Shown here: positions 45,455 to 54,910 of the stretch, piece after piece
How the letters are laid out: each line of letters opens with the position of its first letter
Position numbering within the stretch: position 1 is the stretch's first letter
Source of the DNA: Eonycteris spelaea
Taxonomy: Eukaryota; Chordata; Mammalia; Chiroptera; Pteropodidae
Direction: 5' to 3'
NCBI GenBank assembly: GCA_003508835.1
Contig: PUFA01000092.1
Location: forward strand, 1,922,001 to 1,986,000
Length of the DNA: 64,000 bases
Notes under the pieces: model-generated
Databases searched by the model: none
Told to the model about the DNA's origin: nothing
The model's input: only the letters and a program-made list of their open reading frames with translations
Translations under genes and position numbers: made by a program

Positions 45455-45605
45455 TTCAGGATCAAACTTCTCTAGGTAAAAGTGGGGTAATAGTGTCTCT
45501 TATCTCATCAGTTAAGGGGTAGTAAATGAGATATCACATATAAAGTGATTTTTCAGTGTGTAGTACATTATATGTGCCAAATATTGTTATTATTATTATT
45601 ATGTA
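45455..45605 (-). mobile_element. MIR SINE
   Basis: Reverse MIR order: 'GTAAAAGTGGGGTAATAGTGTC', 'AGTAAATGAGATATCACATATAAAGTGATTTTTCAGTGTGTAGTACATTATATG', ending in an ATT repeat (45586-45601). Confidence 0.75.
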
Positions 45606-46254
45606 CAGTTTGTGGGGGTAGTATTCTGTGGGAGAGAGCTGTGTGATAGATCTAAGAGAATTAGTAATAAATTTTAACAAATGATAAAAATAGATTAATG
45701 TAAAAAGCAATTTACTTCTCTGATCTAATAGACAAACAAGTGAATAAACTGGTATAGTTTTAAGAAAAAATTTAAAACCATTTCTTCAAATCTCAGAATA
45801 TCAGAACATTGATTGTGTTTACCTTTAGAAATTTTTACAATTTATTTATCATTAAGAGTGCATTAAGTGTTATTGTAGATAAATTTAAAAATACACATGC
45901 ATAAAAAGGAAAGAATAAAATATAACTCTAGTGCCTGGATATGATTATGCTAATATTATCATAGGTCATTATAATCTAGTCTATTTAGTGATACTCATAC
46001 ACATGAGACAGGTGTATATTTTCTAGCAACTTTTGTTCTGGGTCCTGTATAAAATATTTATTTCTTTGAAATAATTAGATAACTTAAGAAAAATGGTCCA
46101 AGTGCCCACTGAAGATACGGCTCTGTGTCTAACGTACTATCCTGCCTTCAAATCAGGACCCATACTTCTATTTTATTCACCTAAAATTAAAGAAAAAAAA
46201 TGAACATCAATGTTAAATTTTAAACTCTTGATGCTACATCCCTTTTGAGGCAGA
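45606..46254. other. Unassigned AT-rich sequence
   Basis: No gene or nameable repeat. Parts may be an old LINE tail. Confidence 0.35.
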
Positions 46255-46530
46255 GATAGTTAGTTGTCTAATCAAGGTCCATCCTTCTGACATCAGCAGG
46301 AAGCAGCTGCCCAGGCCTGGACTGCATTTCTCAGTCCCTCTTGAATCTAAGGTAGAATCAACTATATGACTAGTTCTTACCAGTAGTAGATGTATGTTGC
46401 TTTTGACCTAATGCAATTAAGTCCTTAAATCATCATGTGGAGGAAAGATTTTGGCAGACCAATAAACATACATTAGACTGATATAAGTGAGAAGTAAATT
46501 TCTGTTGGATTAAGTTACTGAAGTTATTAT
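46255..46530 (+). mobile_element. Possible old MaLR (MLT1-like) LTR
   Basis: 'ATGACTAGTTCTTACCAGTAGTAGATGTATG', 'CATCATGTGGAGGAAAG', 'GTGAGAAGTAAATTTCTGTTGGATTAAGTTACTGAAG' follow the order of an old MLT1-type LTR ('AGAAATAAATTTCT..TTGTGTTAAGCCACTGAG' region). The LTR ends are not defined. Confidence 0.4.
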
Positions 46531-46559
46531 CTTAATGTAAATCCCATTCCCACGTTGAA

Positions 46560-46672
46560 TGTACTTTCTTCATTCTCTTCCTCAACCTCTCCTTTGTATT
46601 AATTAATTTATATTTCCCACAGATCCTAGCACACAGTGCCTTGTACAAAGCAGGAACTTAATTCATGTTAAT
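46560..46672 (+). mobile_element. L2 3' end
   Basis: 'ACAGATCCTAGCACACAGTGCCTTGTACAAAGCAGGAACTTAATTCATGTTAATT' matches the L2 terminus with moderate divergence. Confidence 0.75.
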
Positions 46673-46829
46673 TAAAATTAGACATGATTCCTGGATTAAA
46701 ATAAGTTCTTAAAATGAGTTTGTAACAGTTTCCAGGCAGCATATAGAAAAATGCAATATTCTTATGATGTAGTAAAGACTGAGTAGAAGAAAACTTTTAT
46801 TATAGCTAGAAAAAGATTCTTATCATAAT

Positions 46830-47350
46830 AAGCTCAAATGGAATATTTTTTTCGATTTCTGGAGGCGCTTAAAATAGAAGATTGAAAAGGGTGGCTTTTT
46901 TTGTGTGTGTGTGGCAGGGCAGATCTTAAATAAAATCGAGATTGCTTTTTCTTCTCTTTTCATTGTCTTTCTTACTGACCCCTTTTTTTCTCCTTGCATT
47001 TCTCCAAACTTTTTATACCCTTTTGGAGAAGGAGAGCATTCGAGAGCTCTCTTCATTAACTCGAGTACATTTGACAACTTACTTCCCAAGGGCCTGTTCC
47101 TCCATTTGATAGGTAAACTAGAGTGGTGAACATTTCAGACCTGGAGGAAGGCACTGTCATGCCTGGCCTATGCAGAGGCATTTTCGGCTGATGGGCCTGC
47201 TGGTGTCTCTCTGATGAATATGCAGATATTTCACTCACAGACATAAAAGAGCCCATCTAACTCAATCATGCTTCAAGCCTCAGAGTGGAGCCTCTGCAGA
47301 ATTAATTGCAATTTTTCTGACCCTCAACAAGAGAAGAAAGTGTGTGTTCT
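46830..47350. promoter_or_regulatory. Candidate conserved non-coding block (best in window)
   Basis: About 500 bp of unique, balanced-composition sequence between L2 and AT-rich sequence. It contains 'GATGAATATGCAGATATTTC' (POU-like), 'GAATTAATTGCAATTTTTC' with a TAATTGC core (47302-47310), 'TCATTAACTCGAG' and 'CTGATGAATATGC'. No repeat, exon or splice pattern is seen. The composition and motif density are what deeply conserved enhancers in deserts look like, but conservation is not shown. Confidence 0.35.
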
Positions 47351-47567
47351 GTTTTGCTTTCTTTCAATAGCTTTTAGTTGTAATATTTATATTTAATTCA
47401 TTAATGACTTCAGATAAAATATACTTATTTTTAATTATGCAAAGAAAATCCAAACAATTGCTGGATTGGACTGATGACATAAATAGCATTGTTAGAAAAC
47501 ACAATCAATTTCTGTGACTTCATATAATGTTTTATTATATATAATTATCTGAACAACACTTTAAAAT

Positions 47568-47610
47568 CTATTTATTTATTTTTTTGTTTATTTATTTTTT
47601 ATTTAAAAAA
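47568..47610. repeat. (TTTA)n low-complexity tract
   Basis: TTTATTTATTT units lead into A7 and abut copy 1 of the 105-bp duplicated segment. It could be an antisense poly(A)-type tail. Confidence 0.8.
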
Positions 47611-47714
47611 ATTTAGATCCAGGATCATCTCAGAACCTTTGCCTGCCCAATCGGGTTCTATACAGTAAAAGGCACTTTGAAATAATGATGACTAATTATG
47701 TATTCTTTAAAACT
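47611..47714 (+). repeat. 105-bp dispersed duplicate, copy 1
   Basis: The first 42 bases (47611-47652, starting ATTTAGATCC) are identical to 48396-48437. The remaining 62 bases are clearly homologous but carry changes and small indels. Both copies end in 'TATTCT.TAAAA.CT'. I cannot match it to a known repeat. Confidence 0.9.
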
Positions 47715-48199
47715 GCAGTTTTTTCTTTGTGTATCTTTGCTTGTGTAATGATTTTACTAAGGTGATTTAAAGTTCAGGATTTTACCACCAGGTATATGGA
47801 CGGAAAAAACAAAGGCTGGCTCCTCACTGCAGGGAACTCTGAGTTATTGCATAGAGCCCGGAAGACTATTTCAAATAAGGTGTTTAATAGCTTCATAATA
47901 ATTTATGTTTGAGATATGACAGCATGTGTATCTTTTGTCTTTCAGGGTGTGAGTAATGGCTTCTTCAATTCTCTATCTCCAGGTTTAGTAGTAAACTTAG
48001 ATAATAGTGGGGGTACTCTTCAAGTATCTTTAAGTATAGAACTGGATCAGAAATATGGGTTTAAGTTCTGTCTATTGCTTATTATTGTGTACATTCTTTC
48101 AGAGATGAATAAGAAATAGTTATTAGTGCTCCTTCAGTATCTAAATGGAGGGGTAGGAGCAGACCAAGCTTAAGATCATGTGATAAAATTTGTGAAAGA

Positions 48200-48680
48200 G
48201 TGAATGCTGAAAGAGGCAAACTGTCTCTGGAGAAGGTTAATAAGAAACAATTAAAGATGGTTTCTTTTAGGAGGAGTGATGCTTGAACTGAGTCTTAATA
48301 AATGAGCAGGACTCTTCCAGATGGACAGGAAGTAGACTAGAGGGGAGGTGTTTAATGAAGAAGAAACCACCTATGCAAAGGAATGGGGTTTAAACATTTA
48401 GATCCAGGATCATCTCAGAACCTTTGCCTGCCCAATCAAGTTTTACAGAATCAAAGAAGCTTGGAAATAATGATTACTCATTATGTATTCTATAAAAACT
48501 TATATTAGAGGAAAGGGATGTGACATGGTATAGAGTGTGTGTGGGACCGTGACAGAAGTTACTCTGAGGGAAATTAAGGGGTCAGATTCCCTTTTATACC
48601 ATGCTGAAGGAACTGACCTTTATCCTAAAGACGAAAGATGAAATAATTTAAAGTGTGTGGAAAGTCTTGTGGAATTTATG
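48200..48680 (-). mobile_element. Ancient mammalian repeat (L2-associated), split by copy 2
   Basis: 'AGGAGTGATGCTTGAACTGAGTCTTAATAAATGAGCAGGA' and 'CACCTATGCAAAGGAATGG' lie before the insertion. 'CTGAAGGAACTGACCTTTATCC' lies after it. These belong to one old element of the 'CTTGAACTGAGTCTTGAAGGATGAG' type in reverse orientation. The 105-bp segment at 48396-48500 sits inside. Confidence 0.55.
48396..48500 (+). repeat. 105-bp dispersed duplicate, copy 2 (inserted copy)
   Basis: Same orientation as copy 1 and about 785 bp away. It interrupts an ancient interspersed repeat, so this is the derived copy. There is no poly(A) tail and no clear target-site duplication, which points to a templated or duplication event rather than ordinary retroposition. 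Confidence 0.85.
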
Positions 48681-48824
48681 TTACTTAACCTGGAAAGACA
48701 TTTTTAAATCCATAGATAGAAAGTATTAGTTGTCTCTGAAGTTTACTGTGAAGATTGGATGAGATGATAAGAATGAGAATATCCTATAATATATGATAGA
48801 AATGTTAACCAGTGTTATTAATGC

Positions 48825-48912
48825 TAACAGCTCACCTTTATTATGGGCTTATTTCTCTAAGTAGTCTGTGTGAATTAAGTTATTTAATTCTCACAAATCT
48901 GTAAGTGGAACA
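48825..48912 (+). mobile_element. MIR SINE fragment
   Basis: 'GCTAACAGCTCACCTTTATTATGGGCTTATTTCTCTAAGTAG' and 'GTTATTTAATTCTCACAAATCTG' match the MIR 5' half. Confidence 0.7.
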
Positions 48913-49101
48913 CTTGCTTAGAGGTTTTTTCCTGGTAGTAATGCTGGGTTTGACTTGATTTATTCTCATTTTAAAAGTTCATTATCCTTGACAATTGTTT
49001 TAGAAGGCCTCTAAATGAACCAGAGTAACTAAAGAAGGAAGAAGTGGTTTATTTTACCCTTTTCCAAAATCACCTACAGGTAGCTGTCAAAATGAGCTCT
49101 C

Positions 49102-49102
<1 letters not shown>

Positions 49103-49146
<44 letters not shown>
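49103..49146. repeat. (CTAT)n tetranucleotide microsatellite
   Basis: About eleven uninterrupted CTAT units. The Leu-Ser-Ile-Tyr repeat in the overlapping plus frame is an artefact of it. Confidence 0.97.
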
Positions 49147-50555
49147 ATCTATTTAAAGGTGGGCTAAGAAACAAATTATTGGGTGGAGAAGATAAATACA
49201 TGGTATCAACCAATATCTTCCTTTCTTCTTTCTCTTCTATCTCAGGACAAGATGCTCCCACAGTTTATGGCTGCTTTCCTGGGATGGATGTGGGCCATGA
49301 GCAGGGGTCTCTGTTCAGGAGCCTTGTCCATAGATGTTTCCAAGGTTGGGTCAGGTCTCTTGCCATTGTCTGAACAGGAAGGATATGCCAATCAAATAAG
49401 GCCAATCTTATTCCCAGGCTCTATTGTCTTTTTTGCCTATTAAGTAGAAGCAGATCTCCTCACTGTTTTATTTTCCTTAAGATTGATCTATTAGAAGTAG
49501 CTGATTATTTATCACCAGCCTATTATTTTCTGTACAGTTCAGAGAAGTGAATTCTAAATATCATTGGTTCAATTGCTTTATTGTGTGAAGGGAGACAAAG
49601 TTTAGTGAATTAGAATCCAAAAGCAAACTATTCAAAGTCAGAATATTTGGTAAGACTCTAATTTTTTTTCCCAAAATATGAGATTATTATAACAATGTTC
49701 CTAGAATTTGTAGAAATTCTACAAAGAGCAATTGCATTTTCTAAGTAACCAATTTTGTTTAGGTACTTAATCTGTGTGTTTATTAGATACAAACCTTTAC
49801 TCAGGGTGATATTTTTTAACACTTATGGGCATCAAATTTTTCATCTTAGCTCTAATAGCACAAAACAAAAACCATAACACAAAGAACTTTCAAAACTTGG
49901 ATTAATCAATCAGTTAATTACTTAATTAAGAAAGAAAAAGAATAGTAAAGCCAGATTTTCTTTTATCATAGAAAATCTGCCCAGATCTCCTTGTTCTCAA
50001 ATAATGAAGAGCATACTACCTAACTTAATCCCTAAAAATTATAGTCAATTAACTTGTGTTATATTCTGAATGGTAATTATTTGTCAATGGCATCTATAGC
50101 CTATATATGCAATGAAAGGACAAAGATTTTAAAGCAAAATCATAATTTTTGCTAAATTTAGCATAAGTGACATTTCAAAAGGTTTCTGCATACTGTGGTC
50201 TTGGATAAAAATTTTTAATGATGGAATTCCATTTTTAATAAAAACTGCTATAATTGACAGTGGTTTTCTATATAAGGGAATTAGGAAGTAGAGTATCTAC
50301 TCTGCATTTCATTACTGTTTCTAGATAGCTTACTGAATCGCTCATGCTCACTTAAAAATGTCTAGACTTTATTTGTTCAGTTGTAAATACAGATATTGAT
50401 TGTGTTTTTCGTTTCCAGCAGTATAATGAACTTTGATTATATTTCTTTTTCAAAATCCATTGAAATTTTTACAACTTCAAGGTAATAGAATAGAATTTGC
50501 TACCTTTCTGCAGTCAAATACAGATATCCACTATGCATGCTTTGAAATTTCTCAC
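49147..50555. other. Unassigned sequence
   Basis: No gene. The frame at 49183-49443 has no known domain. The rest is AT-rich and unassigned. Confidence 0.35.
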
Positions 50556-51010
50556 CCAAGGTTTTTGAAATAGAAGCTGCTTAGTGGAGGTTATAAATTT
50601 GCATATAACAGTAGAAAATAAACTTTTGATGAAGAGAAATGGATAGCACATGAAAGTCTAGTTAAGAACTGGCTTCACTGCTTCATCTACAAACCTCATT
50701 GAACAAAAGTATTCTTCAAACCGTGAATAATCATGTAGACCATTTGTCTTCGAAATGCCACGGGGAAACAGAAGTAATGCAACAAAGCCTTTTGAAGTCT
50801 GAACCATCTGATAGGAAACACTAATTTGTTTATGCTATATAGCCCCAGTGCAAATATGTTCAACAATGTTTTAACACTTTACAGACAGCTAATTTGTAGC
50901 AAAAATACAAACTTTCAGACTATTAATTGTGAGTTTTTGAAGGCGAATAAACAAAGCAATAGTAGGAACTTATACATTCAATATGGAGTTATGAGTTTTT
51001 CTCTCACTTT
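50556..51010. promoter_or_regulatory. Candidate conserved non-coding block
   Basis: Unique sequence without repeat text. It has 'TTATAAATTTGCATATAAC' (POU-like), 'GTGAATAATCATGTAG', 'TCTTCGAAATGCCACGGGG', 'ACACTAATTTG', 'CTATTAATTGTG' and 'GAATAAACAAAGC'. It is interrupted on the right by the MER1-like insertion. Conservation is untested. Confidence 0.25.
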
Positions 51011-51023
51011 GAATATTATAGAC

Positions 51024-51246
51024 CAGGGGTCCCCAACCCCCAGGCTGTGGACCAGAATCAGTTCGTGACCTATTAGGAACTGGGCTGCACACCAAGAGGG
51101 TAGTGGGCCAGTGAGTGAAGCTTTATCTGTATTTGCAGCTGCTCCCCAGCGCTAGCATCGCCACTTCAGCTCACCTCAGATCATCAGGCTAATTAGATTC
51201 TCACAGGAGTACCCGTCCCTGGTGCCAAAAATATTGGGGACTGTTG
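51024..51246 (+). mobile_element. MER1-like non-autonomous hAT with perfect 8-bp target duplication
   Basis: It begins CAGGGGTCCCCAACCCCCAG and ends TTGGGGACTGTTG, giving inverted ends CAGGGGTCCCCAA / CAACAGTCCCCAA. It includes 'TATTAGGAACTGGGCTGCACA', 'CACCTCAGATCATCAGGC', 'TTAGATTCTCACAGGAG' and 'GGTGCCAAAAATATTGGGG'. TTATAGAC flanks both sides (51016-51023 and 51247-51254). It is 223 bp, shorter than MER1B (about 337 bp) because the middle is deleted. It is non-coding and was moved by a hAT-Charlie transposase. Confidence 0.92.
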
Positions 51247-51254
51247 TTATAGAC

Positions 51255-53154
51255 AGCAAAGTTACATCCTGGATTACCCTCTCCCCTAAAATCTGGCATA
51301 CCTCTTGGAAACTTACCCTAACATTCTTTTTTTTTTAAATTAATGGAAGCACATTTGAATATCAGTCTAAGTGATTCAGAAAAGTGAATCAATGAAAAAT
51401 CAGAAGTTGTATTCTGGTTATTCACACCTCTGCACTGCTTCATTGGAATAGATAATCAAAAGTTTACTATAAACATGAGCATAGTTCCTAAATAAGGAAG
51501 ACCAAACTGTATGCAGTTGGGTAAGCCTAAATCTATGTGAAATGATCCAATGGAGTTTAGAGAAAAAAAAACGGCAAATTTCTCTACAGAGTGTTTAGGA
51601 GTTTATGGGAAAATTATATTTTAATTTATGAAGTCCTGAGTGCTAATTTAAATTAATACATCCATTCTTTTCTGAGTATCTAATAAGTGAGGTTGGGTGC
51701 TATTTAGTCTATACCATAATAAAAAAATCTTTTATTCAAGAAATTTTCAGTTAATTATTAGTTTTACAGGTTTAGATACCCTAGGAAGAAGTTCTGGTAA
51801 AGAAATAGGATAATTAAAAAAAGATAAAAATTGTTTTTGATCTAGGTGTTTCTAGAAAGGCAAACTTTACTGTGGAAGGTGTGATATAAAATAAAAAAGA
51901 AATAAGCATTTTTATCAGTGAGATACAAAGAGCATGATCACTATCAGACAAACTTCCATTTATAGGATACCACAAAAATGAGATGTTGAAAAAGGCAGCT
52001 TAATTAATTTTATTTTGTTTGAAGCTAAATTGCTGGTTGTCCAGATTTTTCTTGTTGAAATTTCCTAATCCTATAGAAGTCTGACCTGCTCCTGATTAGG
52101 AAGTGTGTGTCTGAGGTCAAGAGCTACAGATGAAACCTTTATAAAATCTAGTTTGGGAGTTCAGAATTTCACGGTCATTTTGGTTTATTGTAGACACACA
52201 AAACTGTTACAAAAAAGGAAAATGAGAAAAGAGTTTGATTTTTAAATAGGCTGAAAGTTTAGAACACAGCTAAAAATTCTTGTCTAGAAATAGGGTAGAA
52301 GAAACAGTTTTTCTAATTTGTATGAAAATCTACGGTCTTATTGATCTTATATGTTAGAATTCAAATTGCTTCTGCAACATGATAATCATTCATTTAAATT
52401 TTGATGAAAAGGAACATAAAGGTAGACTGATAGTAAATGTATTGGGAACTGCATAAAGTTCTGTAAAAGCTTCAAAACTTTGCTTTTGGATGTATGGATG
52501 ATTCAGTGCGACATCCGAAAATATGGTGATAAAACTGGCGTGTTACTTAATTTCCTGATTTCCTGTGGTTGATGGCTTGAATTTTCTGAGCTGTTAGAGG
52601 TGGATAAGTAAATTTTCTTATGTTTAAGTGCATTTGTAACTCATGTGGCTTACCCACATAGACATTTGTGTGGCTAGGCAGAGTTTCTATAATTGGGGCT
52701 CAGTGCCTGGTTTGTCTACTGTGATGGCTTATCTGGGTTCTGACTGCAAAAGTCAGGAGGGATCTCTCCATCTTATCTTTCAATATGTGGCCGTGTTTAG
52801 AGGAGTGTTTTTAACTGAGAACTTTATGGGGACAATAGAAAAAACGTAGTGGAGAATGCCTGAATCCTCACTGTAGATGAGAACTCTGTTTATGCAGTTA
52901 ATTTAAGACAACTTTTCTACCACAGTGTGATTCCAAGCTCCCTTTCCTAAGGAATTGTTAATAACCAAAAAGCCCCCAGCTTTTAGCCAGTTTATTCAAG
53001 TCTGCTTTTGATTATTTTTTCTTGATCTGAATTATTCCTGTGTTCCATGCAATTTCTGACACATGCCATTCTAAACCAAGTTACCACTTCCTTACATACC
53101 TTTTGTGGAAGTTGTGAAAAATGGTCAGTTCTTTAAATCTAATTACTCATAGCC
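51255..53154. other. Long unassigned stretch
   Basis: About 1.9 kb of AT-rich sequence with no repeat family, exon or RNA gene that I can recognise. The frame at 52643-52849 is short and has no motif. Confidence 0.35.
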
Positions 53155-53282
53155 AGTCTGCCTGCCTGCCTTCCTGCCTGCTTGCCTGCCTGCCTTCCTT
53201 CCTTCCTTCCTTCCTTCCTTCCTTCCTTCCTTCCTTCTTCCTTCCTTCCTTCTCCTTCCTCTTTCTCTCTTTCCTTGCTTCC
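53155..53282. repeat. (TGCC/TTCC/CTTT)n compound microsatellite
   Basis: TGCC units, then more than ten TTCC units, then TTCTCC and CTTTCT. It starts exactly at the 3' end of the EPCAM relic. Read on the minus strand, it is where a poly(A) tail would be, so it probably grew from that tail. Confidence 0.97.
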
Positions 53283-53950
53283 TAAAAATGTTTTATTTCA
53301 TATTTCACACAAAATGTTTATATGCATAAGACAGAGTAAATAGAAAGGCAGCTTTCAGGCACAAACGAATGAGACAGTAATTCAAACTCTACTTTAGAAG
53401 CATATTTAATGTAAACTCTTAAATGTTATGTGTAAATAATTTTAACTATGCAGTTCAAGTTCTAGGGTTTTTTTTTTTTTTTTTTTTAAACCTAGATCTC
53501 TCTAAGACACCTGTGGTCATTTTAAAAATTGGTAAATCTAATGTTACTTATAGTTTGAGTATGTGTTCACCATTACAGATACATGATGTTAACTAACGAA
53601 ATAGTAATCCTCAAAGATCTTCCTTTTGTCTCATGTTAACACATTTGTAATCTGAGTCCATTTGCTAATTTTTCTTCCTGTAGTTAGTTTTTAGATTATA
53701 ATAGTTATGTATTGAGTTCCCTGTGCATCTCACCCATCTCCTTTATCTCAGCCTTCACATGCATTGCCATTCTATTCTTTCTGGAAAAAACCAGTGCAGT
53801 CATTTCAGAAATAATTGCTGTTGCTACAACCACAATGATAGCAATAACACCAGTTCTCAGGCCCTGCATTGAAAATTCAGGTGCTTTTTCACTAACATAA
53901 TGAATCAAAGTTTGACCAGGATCCAGATCTTCCACAGTTTACTTTAAATA
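53283..53950 (-). pseudogene. EPCAM: EPCAM processed pseudogene (3' part)
   Basis: EPCAM is a membrane adhesion protein. Minus-strand codons from 53935 to 53705 read [20 protein letters not shown], then a hydrophobic membrane segment beginning GVIAIIVVV, then SRKNRMAM and the tail [16 protein letters not shown] before TAA (53705-53707). The last exons are joined without introns. The complete EPCAM 3' UTR follows, with matching stretches such as AGCTGCCTTTCTATTTACT and AATAAA at 53292-53297. The ectodomain is missing (5' truncation near 53950). An A-run of about 22 has expanded inside the 3' UTR (53467-53489 on the plus strand). There is no signal peptide or promoter, so it is not a working gene. 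Confidence 0.93.
53292..53297 (-). terminator. Fossil polyadenylation signal of the EPCAM retrocopy
   Basis: AATAAA on the minus strand, about 10 bases before the junction with the microsatellite, in the position expected from EPCAM mRNA. Confidence 0.8.
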
Positions 53951-54044
53951 CCTTGTCTTTATTTGTGGTGTTTATAAAGAAGCATTTTCTAAAATGCCTG
54001 CTATTAATTACTAATGACCTTTGTTTTATCTTTGTTTGCTAAAA

Positions 54045-54262
54045 CAGTATTTTTCAAACACTTTTCACTGCGATTCACACCAAGAAACACATTTTACATT
54101 GTAATTCATTGCCGGAATACATGTACATATGTTAGTGAAACAAAAGTGAGTTCATGAGATAATATTTTTATGATTCACAATGTACTCACTTATTTTTCTA
54201 TTCTAGTTTCATTTATTTTATTAAGAAACATGGTTTGGACCCACAAACTTGATTTTGTGACC
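54045..54262 (+). mobile_element. hAT-like DNA transposon fragment
   Basis: It begins CAGTATTTTTCAAACACTTTTC. 'GCGATTCACACCAAGAAACACATTTTACATTG' and 'GATAATATTTTTATGATTCACAATGTACTC' follow, ending in 'GGACCCACAAACTTGATTTTGTGACC'. This is the layout of a common mammalian hAT element with 'GCGACCCA' text. The 3' end is lost. The family name is not recalled. Confidence 0.6.
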
Positions 54263-54312
54263 TTCTTATATCGCAAAAACTTCAAGTGATAAGCAAATGC
54301 TCAGAAACTTAC

Positions 54313-54526
54313 CTTTGCCTTCTCTCTGACTGCTTTCTTCTGTTGAGCTCTCTGTCTTGATGAAAAGAGTTCTGTGAGTACATTTTGTCAGGAAGGGTGA
54401 CTCCCAGGGCTGGGTCTGGGCTGAACATTTTTCAGTTTTGGCTAGAACCACAAACACCATGACACCTACTGCAAAAGTTGCCAGGTATCCTTCCTTGGAA
54501 ATGCTATAATATTCTCGGCAGCTCAA
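54313..54526 (-). other. Open frame ending at a consensus splice donor
   Basis: The minus-strand frame is open for about 70 codons and includes a hydrophobic segment (ATFAVGVMVFVVLAKTEKC) and a Ser/Thr/Glu-rich end (KTESSTEESSQREGKG). At its 3' end the sequence reads GGCAAAG/GTAAGT, a textbook donor (GTAAGT = 54307-54312). It has no Met start and I see no strong acceptor. I do not recognise the protein. It may be a fossil exon or chance. Confidence 0.25.
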
Positions 54527-54734
54527 AGTTCATTGAGAACCATTACACCCCATCCATTGTTGTGTGGGCTCTACAGACGCTGTGACATATTGTCCCATAT
54601 TCTGACAGTGGGCCTGCTATGCTCATGTTGAGTCAGTGATGTGCATGGAGCAAAGTGGGCTAATATGCTCTAGATTGCATTATGACTTTTAAACTATAAG
54701 CCACGATAGATTATGTTAGAGAGAATGCATTCCC

Positions 54735-54873
54735 CTGCTCAGGTTTATTGAGATCTTATTGACATATAATATATGTTATATGTAATAAAGCAAAGTGATG
54801 ATTTGATAGGTGTGTATATTACGAAATGATTTCAATAACATTAGTTCACATCCTCATGTCCTCGCATAATTAC

Positions 54874-54910
<37 letters not shown>

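Noticed and set aside
49044..49373. 109-codon plus frame
   Set aside because: Its middle is the CTAT microsatellite, and the rest has no recognisable domain.
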